The position numbers and the translations under genes were made by a program. Shown one piece after another: positions 33,756 to 45,520 of a DNA stretch of 64,000 bases (positions are counted from its first letter, which is position 1; the number at the start of each line of letters is the position of its first letter). Source of the DNA: Eleusine coracana subsp. coracana (lineage: Eukaryota; Streptophyta; Magnoliopsida; Poales; Poaceae). Where the stretch lies: assembly GCA_032690845.1 (NCBI GenBank), contig CM064424.1, positions 48,931,511-48,995,510 of the forward strand, read 5' to 3'. The notes beneath the pieces are model-generated. The model was not told the DNA's origin. It was given only the letters and a program-made list of their open reading frames with translations, and searched no databases.

Positions 33756-33780
33756 GCTCCCTTTTGCTAGTACTACCATG
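33000..33780. repeat. Segmental duplicate block (partner 38240-38985)
   Basis: From CACGCTTGGTGGACTTTAACTC through GATAGATAGAT, CACATCCGCACATGAGTGCC, AATGCACCACGTGTTGTGAC and CCTTCAATGCACCACTGCCC to GCTCCCTTTTGCTAGTACTAC, the two blocks match with few changes. The main difference is the length of the TC microsatellite. Confidence 0.85.
33668..33751. repeat. (TC)n microsatellite, about 42 repeats
   Basis: An uninterrupted TC tract. The paralogous position at 38933-38955 has only a short interrupted tract (CCCTCTCTTTCTCTC...), so the array expanded in this copy after the duplication. ORFs on both strands here are artefacts of the repeat. Confidence 0.95.
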
Positions 33781-33825
33781 TGGGCCATGCACAACCACTG
33801 CCCCACTCGTCAGCGGAACCCTATC

Positions 33826-35700
33826 CGAGAGTGGAGTGATGGAGGAAACGGGAGTGCGCCCCTGATATGGGCGTGAGGTTGAGAGGCGCCTTCTCTCATA
33901 CTAGCACGCTTAACACACTAAAAATGGGACCGCAAAACATAGTCCCACCTGTCCTTGAGTCCTGAGTAGAACTTCAGCGTATGTCATAAGGCAGAAAGTT
34001 TTTCCTTTTTTTAGTCAGGAAGGCAGATCGTTGGAATTGATATAACTTCCTTTTGGATTTAAGAGCAAGTTTAATTAATCATGTTTCCTAAACCTTTCAG
34101 CTGATTGAAAGCTTCCAATCAAAAGTATATTGTCTCAATTCCTATATTTTTTGTATCCTAGTACTTCAAAGGGGGGTAAATGAAGGAGGTTGGCAGTTTC
34201 TACAATTTGAATATATTAAAAGGATTTAGGTCTAGAAATCACCATATCAATAGGAGAAAAAAGAAAACTTACCACCATTTAAATGATATAGATATTACCG
34301 AATGGCATTCTCTACAATGAATCAACACGCTAGCTATGAACACGCAAGGCTAGCTCTTTATTAATATTTTTCGTTAATGCATTATCTTATCTCTTTTCTA
34401 TTAGCCAGTTATGAGTTGTATTTGGTATGAAGTCTTTATTATGGTTGTTTGCTTCTGAATTTATAAGAAGAATCATAATTCTATTTTGTTATTATTAATT
34501 AATTTTTTAATTTGAAATATCACCTACATATAATATTTCCAAACTTTTTTGGGATGAATCCTTCCGGAACCCACATATCAGTGGGCCATATGAAATGAGT
34601 TGTTATACTTGAACAAGCATATGTGACAAATAGTACCATAAGGAGTTTGGTCCATAGAGAACAAAATCAAACTGTACTGTTAAGACGCAAATGGGTACAT
34701 GTCTACTATACTACACGTAAGTAGTCTCATAGGTCGTCTTATGCATTGCCGCATAGGATTTTTGATGATGTCGAAGAGAGAGAGAGGGTGGTGAGAGAAA
34801 GAGGTAATCACCTCATGCACTAAAATTTAGAAGTATGAGACTGCTCTCACACCATTGTATGGGCTCTAGTAGTTTTTAATATATAAAAATTCCTTTATAT
34901 GTCCACAAATTAAGGAGTTCTATAATAAATAGAAGACAACTAATAAGACCATCCATTGTATAAGTTATCTCATAAGCCGTCTTAAAATTATGTGGCATGC
35001 ATGAGACGGCCTATAAGACAACACCATTGTACTTGCCCTAAAATTCTGAGTTGGTGGCCTATATGGTGGTGGTCGTTGCACCACCCCTACTGGAAAACAC
35101 GCCAACATGTCGGTCCCATCAACCCCATAGCAAGAGTGTCTTGCTTTGAACATTTATGTCTTGCTTCTATTCCAAAATTGTCTTGCTACAACCAGAACAC
35201 TTTTGCAGTGGTGCTAGCAAAGATCTGCACTAGGCGATTCTGATTCATCACGGGAGTGACGAAATCAAGCTTGGGCGGCCTAATTAGACACTATAGAGCA
35301 GATAATGGTTAATACCCATGGAAACAAAGAGAAAAAAAAGCACGAAAAAGAGACACCGCTGATTGGAGAACTGGGGCATCAGTGAATGAGGCATCGAGGA
35401 CCTCAAAAATTTACTAAAATAGAACATCATCAACTTATGAAAAATGTGGTGACATCCCCAACTTATGGAAGATATCAATTTTGCTTATGCACTAAAATGT
35501 TTTGTCAATCATTCTTCATCATTTTATTTTTTTTATCGTAGCAACGCACAAGCATATGGCTAGTGATAGATAAAAGTTGGGTTAATTGCAAAAACCACCC
35601 CATAAGTCAGTTGAAGTTTGAGATGCCCACAAATTATAAGTCATTTTTTGATAGATACAAAATTTTGAAAGTTTAATCTTCATATTTTTTATAATGAGAA
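33826..35700. repeat. Segmental duplicate block carrying the gene 5' flank without the gene
   Basis: 33826-34010 equals the flank of the small gene. 34013-34380 equals 31560-31910. 34440-34700 equals 36950-37730 apart from a MITE. 35040-35570 equals 37730-38145. No ORF of note. A candidate Helitron end CTAG lies at 35560-35563. Confidence 0.75.
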
Positions 35701-36900
35701 CTAGGATGAGGTTACCCCCGCGCAAACTTCCGCGGCTAGAATTATGTAGTTTTAATTTCCAATATATATTTTTTTTAAATATTTATGTAATGTGCTTGTT
35801 TTGCAACTAATTAGAGTCTATATCATATTTAATATCAGTCTTCTTAGAAAATTATTGTTGTTTGAGTGGCCGAAACAACCACATCGCTTAACAATTCATA
35901 TAAGTCCCTTGTACAATACCATCTTGAGTACATATATATGCTTATGGTTAAAATGTTAATTGGCCTAAACTAAAGAAATGGTCGTTCAATTTTAATAGGA
36001 ATCTTTTTCCTTTGCCACATCTTCGTATAATGTCATCAAACCTCATGACTCAATCCCCCTTCCAGTTATAACATAATCTTCAGTTTATACTGTTGTAATT
36101 AATATCAATGAGATTCAATTGAGAGCCTCGCTCCCTAGACTTAACTAAAAAATAAAGATCTAGAAAAGAAAAATAATCTTAAATTTGAATATATTAAAAG
36201 GATCTAAGGCTAGAAATCACCATATCAATAGGAGAAAAAGAAAACTTTACCACCATTTAAACGATATAGATGTTATCGAATGGCTTTCTCTGCAATGAAC
36301 CCAATTGGCTAGTATCGGATCAGGTTCTCACTGGGCCCTCCAAAAAAAATTCAATGGCGAGTCACTAGAATATTTGAATTAACATACTCCCTTCGTTTTT
36401 AAATTATTATCACAGTTGACCTTTTTAGTTAACTTTCATCATTCATCTTATTCAAAAGGAAATAAAAATATTATATATATTATTATGGTTTGTTTTATCA
36501 TCAAAATAAATTAATACATAACTTATATAATTTAAGGGCTAGGGCGACCATAGCCTGCTCTAACGTGCCTACATCGTCTATCACACTCGCATGTTATGCC
36601 CTTATATATGCCACATTGATAGACAATTTTGTCTTACTCATAGTGGTGCTCACGATCACCATCGAGCTCATGTAATGGATGCAATTGTTCTTTTTAAAGG
36701 CTATTCTTCATGATATGTTATAGAGTCCGAGCAGTGTATTTGTAAAGAAAAAAAGAGTCCTAGTGGACTTCAACTCGGCATGTTTGGTGGACTTTAACTC
36801 AACACGCTAGCTATGAACGCAAGGCCAGCTCTTTATTAATATTTTTCGTTAATACACCATTTTATCTCTTTTTTATTTGCTATTTATGAGTTGTATTTGG
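35701..36900 (-). mobile_element. Candidate Helitron copy 2 (3' end at 35701 on the minus strand)
   Basis: It has the same terminal layout as copy 1: CTAG at 35701-35704, GATGAGGTTACCC, then CCGCGCAAACTTCCGCGG, in which one stem base has changed. Its body aligns with 31919-33060, including TTGTACAATACCATCTTGAG and TATTATATATATTATTATGG. The flank base is A on the plus strand, as expected for insertion between A and T. Confidence 0.45.
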
Positions 36901-36972
36901 TATGAAGTCTTTATTATGGTTGTTTGCTTCTGAATTTATAAGAAGAATTAGAATTTTGTTTTGTTATTATTA

Positions 36973-37506
36973 GGGAAAATTGCAAATACCCACTTGCATC
37001 TTAGGGGAGGGGGGGTGTTCATATACCCACCTGCAAGTATTTTTATTTCAGTATAACACTTACAAGCTATACCAAGTTTTCATATACCCCCTTGGTAACT
37101 TTGACCGGATAATATGGCTTGTATTTGACATTCAACATTGATCCAGTTGTTTTTCCTTAGCCTAATTATCATCTGGATGAATGTAGCATTATCAAATTTG
37201 TCTAGTTATCATCAATAACAAGAAAATTTAGCCAGGATACCATTAGATATTATGATCAATTTAGAGGGAAATTTTTTAAAATAATAATAATTGTATGATT
37301 CAAACAATATTACAAGTAACTTTGTAATGATAGACTATTTTGAGTTGTATCGGATACTTATTAAGAGTCATAATGCTCAATCAATGTTGTCAGGGAGGTA
37401 TATGAAAATAATGTATAACTTGCAAGTGTTAGATTGAAACTAAAGAATTTGTAGGTGGGTATATGAAAATACCCCTAACATGTAAGTGGGTATTTGCAAT
37501 TTTTCC
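36973..37506. mobile_element. MITE, 534 bp, 8-bp TSD TATTATTA (hAT-like)
   Basis: Terminal inverted repeats of about 33 bp are present: GGGAAAATTGCAAATACCCA on the left and, inverted, GGAAAAATTGCAAATACCCA on the right. TATTATTA flanks it at 36965-36972 and 37507-37514. The paralogous block at 34483-34500 has the empty site GTTATTATTAATTAA with one copy of TATTATTA. There is no ORF. The TSD length favours hAT; a 9-bp reading has one mismatch, so Mutator-like is the alternative. Confidence 0.85.
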
Positions 37507-37514
37507 TATTATTA

Positions 37515-38990
37515 ATTAATTTTTTAATTTGAAAAACCACCTACATACAATATTTCCAAACTTTTTTGGGATGAATCCTTCCGGAACCCACATATCAGTG
37601 GGCCATATGAAATGAGTTGTTATACTTGAACAAGCACATGTGACAAATAGTACCATAAGGAGTTTGGTCGATAGAGAACAAAATCAAACTGCACTGTTAA
37701 GACGCAAATGGGTACATGTCTACTATACTAGGCTTGTATGATGGTGGTCGTCGCACCACCCATACTGGAAAATGCGAAGACATGTGGGTCCCATCAACCC
37801 CACAGCAAGAATGTATCACTTTGAACATTTATGTCTTGCTTCCATTCCAAAATTGTCTTGGTACAACAAGAATACTTTTGCACTGGCACTAGCAAAGATC
37901 TGCACTAGGCGATTCTGATTCATCACAGGAGTGACAAAATTAGGCTTGGGGCGGCCTAATTAGACACTATAGAGGAGATAATGGTTAATACCCTATCAAA
38001 CAAAGAGGAAAAAAAGCACGAAAAGGAAGCACCGCCGATTGCAGAACTGGGGCGTCAGCAAATGAGGCATCGCACAAAAATGTTTTGTCAATCATTCTTC
38101 GTCATTTTTTTTATCATAGCAATGCATGGGCATATGGCTAGTGATAGTTAAAGTTGGGTTAATCACAAAAACCACCCCATAAGTCAGTTTGAGTTTGAGA
38201 CTCCCACACATAAGTCATTTTTTGATAGATACAAAATTTTGGAAGTTTAATCTTCAACTCGTCACGCTTGGTGGACTTTAACTCAAACACGCTAGCTATG
38301 AACGCAAGGCCAGCTATTTATTAATATTTTTTGTTAATGCACCATCTTATCTCTTTTCTATTTGCTAGTTATGAGTTGTATTTGGTATGAAGTCTTTATT
38401 ATGATTGTTTGCTTCTGAATTTATAAGAAGAATCAGAATTTTGGATCGTTAAATTTTCATAAAATCCGATGGTCTATGTCTTCTCTTTTTTAGATTAACA
38501 TGGTAATTCCATGGTCTTGAGAGCGAATGTGGTGGCTTCTTTTGACTTTCAAATAAGAAGAGAATAGAAGATAGATAGATAGATATGTAGCTAAAATATC
38601 ATGGCACATCCGCACATGAGTGCCAGAGAATGCACCACGTGTTGTGACAAGAGACAGACACGCTTCCACCTAAAATGTCATGGCAGCTCTAGATGGTATA
38701 TCCACGCCAGTTGACATATGAGTAGTAGCCTATGTGGTTTTTTGCTAGGAGTTGTTGCCTGGCCCAGACAATCAAATCCAAATCCAGGCTACGAAAATCC
38801 AAACCCAGGCTGGTGAAGCTGCCTGCATGCACTAGGCAGTATTCCCCCAGGGTCCCAGTAGCCTTCAATGCACCACTGCCCTATCTCTCTGTCTCCTAGA
38901 TGTAGGAGTATGAAAGTTTTAAGGCATATCGTCCCTCTCTTTCTCTCTCTCTTTCTCCTTGCTCCCTTTTGCTAGTACTACTACTAATGA
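37515..38990. repeat. Segmental duplicate blocks (partners 34500-35570 and 33000-33780)
   Basis: After the MITE the sequence resumes as in 34500 and runs to 38145. It then joins, at TTTAATCTTCA, to the CACGCTTGGTGGAC block shared with 33000-33780. A candidate Helitron CTAG end lies at 38138-38141. No gene. Confidence 0.75.
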
Positions 38991-39291
38991 ACATTGACCT
39001 ACAAAATTCCTTTTTTTTTCCTATGATCGCATGCGCATGACTCTCGTCAGCCAGCCTACCCAGTCCCAACGCATGCCTCAGCGATACTGAACGTATGCGC
39101 ATGACTCACGAACCCCTCCTGGGCGGCGCTGCTCGCCTTGATTTGAGTCACGCAACATGACCATTCACAGTCATCTCCTACTAGTATACTATATTTACTC
39201 AATGCGACATGGGTAACAGCTGCTATTTATCATTACTCTGTGACCTGCAATCTAGAGAGCCGAGTAGATAGCCAGTCAAACAACGACTTAA
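38991..39291. other. No gene recognised
   Basis: The sequence includes GCATGCGCATGACTC twice and ATTTGAGTCACGC, related to 26000-26460 (CGCATGCGCATGACTCACGAACC and CTCGCCTCGATTTGAGTCAAGCGACG). This is another scrap shared with the left part of the window. Confidence 0.5.
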
Positions 39292-39591
39292 CAGCATCTC
39301 CAATAATTATGTAAAAAGTTACTCTAAATCTGGATTTAGGGAGTTTCTAAAGAATTATAAAGAGTGAAAAAACTTGTTTCCTCCAACAATTCCTAATATC
39401 TGGTCTCCAAATGAATTTTATTTTGGGAGTTCCTATTTGGTTTCTAAATATAGCAACCTAGAGCACTTGTTTAGGGAGTTGGTATATTTAGGGAGCTGGC
39501 CTGGTTTACATAACAGTTGGAGAATGATTTTCCTAATAATATCCTAAATTTTGATTTAGAAAGTGATTTTACACAATGGTTGGTGATGCTC
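39292..39591. mobile_element. Tourist-like MITE (PIF/Harbinger), 300 bp, TSD TAA
   Basis: The ends are CAGCATCTCCAATAATTATG and, inverted, GAGCATCACCAACCATTGTG, with matching interiors (CTCTAAATC-GGATTTAGG versus TTTCTAAATCAAAATTTAGG). TAA flanks at 39289-39291 and 39592-39594. A 3-bp TAA duplication is typical of Tourist elements. Confidence 0.8.
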
Positions 39592-39594
39592 TAA

Positions 39595-40296
39595 TGTTGA
39601 TAACAATGGACCGGAAACTCCTTTTAATGGGAGGGATGAAAAAAATCTAGTCATAGTAGATACATATAAGCGTATGCATATACGTCATTTTGTTTTAGTT
39701 TTCCATTTATTTGGTTTGAGTGTAGACTAACGTGGAGGCATCAAAAGGAGGCTTGAATTAGTAAATATATAGTATAAGATAAGATTTATATGCTAAATAT
39801 TGTCTAAAACGAGTTGCATTACGCACAGAATCAGAGGGACTATATGACTCATACCAGGCGGGAGGTAAATAGTAGCATTTTCTCCCTCACAAAAAAAAAT
39901 ACTAGCATGGGGCCCCCAGTCCGTGTTGGCTCCAACGTTGTCCGTCCACTAGCTGCTGTTGGTATCTCCGTCCTCAGCTCCAATGTCGCCTCCACCCTAG
40001 AACAGTTGCTGGTGACGCGGCCAAGGCATTCAGTGGCGGGAAGACGCACGCGGCCAGGATTGTGGATGCCGGACTTGTCCCGCACCCCGCCTCCTAGAAC
40101 ATGAGCCATCCACGAAAATTAAGGTCGATGTCTTCTAATACTTTTTGTGATTGGGGCTGATTAGCAGATTAGTAAATCTGAGTAGTTTCATTTGTTTAGG
40201 ATAGTAGTTTCGATCGTTTTTTGTTTATTAGTCCACGATCAGCAACCTTTTCTCCTGCTTCAGGAATTTGTTAATTAGTTCCTTTAATTTTACTGA
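39595..40296. other. Presumed 5' region of the second CACTA element; no gene recognised
   Basis: The two opposite-strand ORFs at 39814-40104 and 39849-40109 cover the same GC-richer patch and have no known domain. I found no CACTA tip, so the left end of the element carrying the transposase is not defined. Confidence 0.35.
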
Positions 40297-43200
40297 TGGC
40301 GTCCGGGAACGATCGAAGTTGGATGCTGTTGTCACATGGAGATAAGGCTTGGCAGGACGGAGTTGAAAAATTCATTGAAGACACCTTTGAGGGCACTTAT
40401 CTAGGAGACTGTGAAATGTCCATGTAGTAGGTGTGGTTGCATGGCATATAGAACAAAGACTGAGCTTGCACAACATCTGATTGACAGAGGGTTTCATAAG
40501 GAATTCATAACACAGGAACGTCGTTTTCATGATATAGCTGCTGAGCCTATGGTTCTGGATGCTAATCGGGATTTTACTGATGAAGGTGAACCTGCTATGG
40601 ATGGCCCCGCTGTTAAAAATCTGATTGACTCACTAATCAGTGGTGCTATACGTGGAAATCTTAGCGGAAGCAGCAATAATACCGAGGAGGCAAATGATTT
40701 AGCAAAGGTTTTTTTTCAAAATAATGCAAGAAGCAAAGAAAGAATTGTACCCAGGTTGTAAGGAGGCTATAAAAGTATCTTTCATTGTGAGGCTATTTCA
40801 GATTAAGTGCATGTTCGGCATTAGCAACAATGCCATAGAGCAGATCCTTCGGTTAATATGTCTTTTGCTCCCCAAAGGACATTGTGTCCCAGATACATTG
40901 GAAAAAGTTCGAAAGGTAGTTCGAGAACTTGGCTTGGACTATATGAAGATTCATGCTTGCATCAACAAATGTGTGTTATTTCGTGGAGAATACCAGGATC
41001 TGCATGAGTGTCCAACATGCGGAGAAAGTAGGTGGAAAAATGCTGATCCAGAGGGGCATGCAGAGGGTGGTGCCACTCATGATGGTGGAGTAAAGAAGAA
41101 GAAGCTCTTTCCTCAAAAAATACTGAGGTATTTTCCACTTATTCCTCGCCTTCAAAGATTATATATGAACGCGACCACATCAAAGCAAATGCGTTGGCAT
41201 GCTGATGAATTGGTCATTAAAGATGGGAAAGTTTGGCACCCGGCCAACTCATTGGCATGGAAGCACATAGATGGCGAGTATGAGGACTTTGCATCGGAAC
41301 CACGTAATGTTAGGCTAGGACTTGCATCAGATGGCTTCAATTCATCTGGGATGTTGAATGTGAATTACACTACGTGGCCGGTGCTCCTAATTCCTTATAA
41401 CCTGCCTCCATGGTTGTGCTTGAAATAGTCTTATTGGATGATGTCAATGCTCATTCCAGGGCCTAGATCTCCAGGAATTAAGATTGATGTGTATTTGCAG
41501 CCTCTGATCGATGAGCTGAAAGATCTCTGGATTAATGGAGTTGTGACTTGGGATGCAAAAGCAAAGAAGAATTTTAATCTACATGCAGTTTTACTTTGGA
41601 CAATAAATGATTTTCCTGCATATGCGATGTTATCTGGTTGGAGCACAAAAGGAAGGTTTGCTTGTCCTCATTGTCACAAGGATACTGATTACTTGTGGTT
41701 ACAACATGGTAAAAAGCATTGCTATATGGGTCATCGCCGTTTTTTGTCTTCAGGCCACAGGTGGCGAATGAACAAGGTGAGCTTCAATGACAAGGTTGAA
41801 GAGAGGGAGCCTCCAGTGCCGCTAAGTGGTGAACAAGTTTTGCAGCATTACGAGAGTTTTGAGCAAGTATGTTTTGGAAAGACTACCGCAGGGAAGAGGA
41901 AGCAGCAAGATGAAGATATTAGGTGGCACAACTGGAGGAAGAAGAGTGTTTTTTTTCAGCTTCCTTACTGGAAAAAATTGCTGATACGCCATAATCTAGA
42001 TGTCATGCACATTGAGAAGAATATTTGCGGGAGCTTGATAGCGACTTTGCTTGGTTTAGCTGGTAAATGCAAGGATGGTGAGAAGGCTCAACTTGATCTA
42101 CAAGAACTGGGTATAAGGAAGGATCAGCATCCATTGCAAGAGAAAGGTAAAAACACTTTGCCACCAGCGTTGTACACGTTAGGAAAAGATGAGAAGCAAT
42201 TTTTTGCAATTTCCTACAAAATATTCAGAGCAAATTTTTTGCAATTTCCTACAAATATTCAGATGCCAGATGGGTATGCCTCCCATATCATAAGGTGTGT
42301 AGATGTCAGTGCCTACAAGGTAACTGGACTTGAAAGTCATGACTACCATGTTTTATTACAAAAACTTCTACCCTTGGTGGTACGCGACATATTGCCTGAG
42401 GATGTAGTGGTCAGGATCATTGAACTTAATAGGTTTTTTAACGCAATATGTTCGAAGGAGCTTGAGGTTGCTGAACTTGGAAAACTTGACAAATCTATTG
42501 GAGAGACCCTTTGTTGCCTGGAGATGACTTTTCCACCTATGTTTTTTGACATTATGGTGCACCTACCAGTTCATCTTACTTGGGAGGCTAAGTATGGTGG
42601 CCCAGTTTGCTATAGATGGATGTATCCAGTTGAGAGGTACCTGCGTACCCTCAAGGGCTACGTGAGGAACAAAGCGTGTCCTGAAGGTTCAATAGCAAAG
42701 GGATATCTCTCGGAGGAGTGCCTTACATTTTGCTCTTGCTTCTTTGAAGATGTTAGTACAAAGCTCAATCGGCCAGAGCGTCAAGAAAAGAATGTTGTTA
42801 GTGAACCACCTTTTGATGGTATGAGCATATTCGGTAGCAGGGACTACAGTAAAAAAACCTTTTCAGCTCAACAAACCTGAGCCTCAAGAATTTCACAAGA
42901 TGAGGCACTACATATTATCCAACTGTGATAAGTGCAATGAATGGATAAAGTCGTTGCATGTCACATATATGATTTATTTTTTTGAAACAGGTGTTGTTTT
43001 CTACTAGGTGCCTGATCATTTGCCTACTGTTGCAGTGAGCATGAGGAGGAATTAAGGAAATCCAAATCATGGAATGTTGACAGAAGCCACAAGCAACAAT
43101 TTGTAGGATGCTTTGAGCGAAAAGTGAGACATATTCCTCTAATTTTTAAATACATGATATTTAAATTTGCAATGTGTTCCTAACATATCTCCAAATTATT

Positions 43201-44179
43201 TTGAGGCAGATAAGGAAACTATGGGCAAAGGGAGAAGTGAATGACATGATATATGCTCTAGCTCGTGGTCCAGATCCTCGTATTTGTGTGGCTAACAGGT
43301 GCTCCATCAATGGATTTCTCGTTCGGACAAAAGAAGCAGAGAAAAACTTAACCACACAAAATAGCAGTGTTGTCATCCAGGGGGATGGCATGGAATGGTA
43401 CGAAGTGATTAGAAGAATTATCATGCTAGACTATCCTATGAAGAAGGAAGTCCTTTTGTTCGAGTGTGATTGGTTGATGTTCCAGCACCAGACAAAAACA
43501 AATCCAGAGGGTACAGTAAGGATAAATATGCCATTATCGACTTGATACCAGTCGGACTCGATATTCAGAGGAGCCGTACATCCTGGTGATCCAAGCAGAG
43601 CAGGTGTGTTATGTGAAAAGTGCCAGGAGAGCGAATTGGTGCAGTGTCCTTAGAATGAAACGTAGGAACTTGTTTGTCATGCCTGAAGAAGAAAAGAAGA
43701 ATGAAAATAATTTTGCTGATACCGATATTGACTCAGCTGTTGTAGGAGTGGAACATATGAACATTGAAGAGCGACCTGAGGAATTGAAAAATTGGAGCAG
43801 GACTGACGTGGAAGGGTTAAGTGTCGATGCTATTGTACTCGAAGAGGCGCATGCTGTCTCCATGCCAGAACCGGATGATGAGGACTTACAAGATGACTAC
43901 GATGATTCTGATGATACCTACACTGCTGATGGAGTCTTAGCTGCAGTAGATTCCATGGAAAACGACAATGATGATTTTCTTTGTGTAAATTTGAGTTGCA
44001 CTCTGGCTCCTCCAACTTTGTTAGTGTATTGTGTTATCTATCATCAGCTTGCATCTACACATCAACATCTGCAGCAACAACAAGCTTGTTCTCCAAACTT
44101 GGGCCACCGTCAAGCTTATCCTCATACCACACATCCTCTAGTGTCTACTCCCGCGGACAGTCGAAGTCCACGAATCTAG
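40297..44179 (+). pseudogene. CACTA transposase, TNP2 / Transposase_21 family, broken
   Basis: The frame opens MASGNDRSWMLLSHGDKAW (transposase-associated domain) at 40297 and shifts before VKCPCSRCGCMAYRTKTELA (zinc ligand pairs CPCSRC). A second shift sits in the T run at 40709-40717, before KKELYPGCKEAIKVSFIVRL. The Transposase_21 core spans 40724-42880 and includes LASDGFNSSGMLN, GPRSPGIKIDVYLQPL, GRFACPHCHKDTD and DVMHIEKNICGSL; the Asp and Glu residues in these are candidate catalytic positions. It is cut by TAG at 41426-41428. DUF4218 (LPEDVV...MTFPPMFFDIMVHLPVHL) follows. A frameshift near 42850, an intron (43124-43209) and the C-terminal DUF4216-like block VIQAEQVCYVKSARRANWCS (43586 on) complete it. 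The tail is acidic (DDEDLQDDYDDSDD). At least four frameshifts and one nonsense codon make it inactive. Confidence 0.85.
43124..43209 (+). other. Intron in the TNP2 transposase gene
   Basis: The donor is GAAAA|GTGAGAC and the acceptor TTGAGGCAG|ATAAGG. Joining keeps phase 0 (CFERK then IRKLWAKGEV), which agrees with the family order. Length 86 bp. Confidence 0.7.
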
Positions 44180-44276
44180 TTGGCCTACAACAGACCTGCA
44201 ATGCTACCACTTGGAATCAACAAGATTCAGCCTCAGGTGCCAGCCTCAACAGCACCTTGGGGCCAATGAGCCACCT

Positions 44277-45510
44277 GAGTTGGAACTGCTAGGGCTCGGG
44301 TGGGAATCTCAATAGTCTGATAGCATCGCATCTCTCTCGCCTAATCACATCAACAAAAGCTCAAGTAATTTTTGTTTTCGAAATTCATTCAACAAGGATC
44401 ACTAAAGCTCATTTAAATAGTTGTTTCTCTATTGTTGATAGCCATGTCGTTCCACCAGTAGAAAAATCAGGAGGTCTTTGGTTAGTGTGGAATGATGAAG
44501 TTATTCTGACCATTGTTCATTCTAATCACCACTTGATTCTTGCGAAGGGTGTTTTTAAGCCTAACAACTTGTCATACAACCTAGTGTGTATTTATGGGGA
44601 TCCTCATCATCTTCAAACTCCTACAATCTGGGAGGAGGTGTCTCATTTTGTGTTGGTCTCCCCTTACACCCCCACCTTCTTTATGGGTGATCTGAATAAT
44701 ATTATGAATGCCAATGAAAAGTTTGGTCCCAATCCTGCAAATGCCGCTCGAATTCGTAATTTTTGTTGCTTAGTAAAAGAATTTGGCTTCTTCCATTTAG
44801 GTTACAGCGGTCCAGCTTATACTTGGAGTAACAAATGTTTTTCTACTTATCTTACTTTCACACGTCTCGACCATTGCTTAGCTAATGCAGAATGATGCAC
44901 CGTGTTTCCAACAACAACGATGTATCATCTTCCAATGCTCTATAGTGATCATGCCCAAATTCTAACATTGCTCCAATCCAAGGTAAACAAAACCATGAAG
45001 CTATTTTGGTTAGAAAATTGGTGGATTCTAGAGGAAGATTTCCAAGCTACAGCTAACCAAAGCTGGAACCAAACCACCTCTAAACCCTTCAGTGCTCATA
45101 CCAAACACCTTGCAATAAAGGATCTCAAAATTTGGAGCAGGAAGAACTATCAATGAACAACTAGCTACTCTTGAGGACCAACTTCTCACGCAGCAAAACC
45201 TTCCACCAGATCAACAAAACCAAAACCTTCAAGCAACTCTTATACAAAACCACCATGATCTTCTCACAAAGGATGCTGAATACCACAAGCAGAGAGTAAA
45301 GAAGCTCTGGGCAACTAAAGGTGATAGAAATACAAATTTTTTTCCAGCATGCAATCCTTAAAAGAGCTCGTAAAAATAAAATTTTCTTCCTTATTGATGA
45401 ACATGGGAACTCTGTAGCTTCTCCCTAGGAAATTGATGACTTTTCACTGCCTACTTTACTCACCTTTTCACAACGCAACTACCTGATGCCAACCATCACT
45501 ACATCCACAA
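44277..45510 (+). pseudogene. L1-type LINE ORF2 fragment, endonuclease region, plus strand
   Basis: The translation starts MSHLSWNC then a stop, the usual start of plant L1 ORF2 (LSWNCRG-type). It continues to GGLWLVWND, LVCIYGDPHHLQTPTIW, FFMGDLNNIMNANEKFG and FHLGYSGPAYTWSNK, the APE-like endonuclease motifs (GDLN, YTWSN). From 45150 it moves on through a frameshift to KKLWATKGDRNTNFF and KRARKNKIFFLIDEHGN, which precede the RT domain. RT itself is absent. Stops and frameshifts make it dead. It follows directly on the CACTA transposase tail. Confidence 0.75.
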
Positions 45511-45520
45511 CCATCAGGTA

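Noticed and set aside
33616..33865. ORFs encoding long Arg-Glu or Ser-Leu dipeptide runs
   Set aside because: They are translations of the (TC)n microsatellite.
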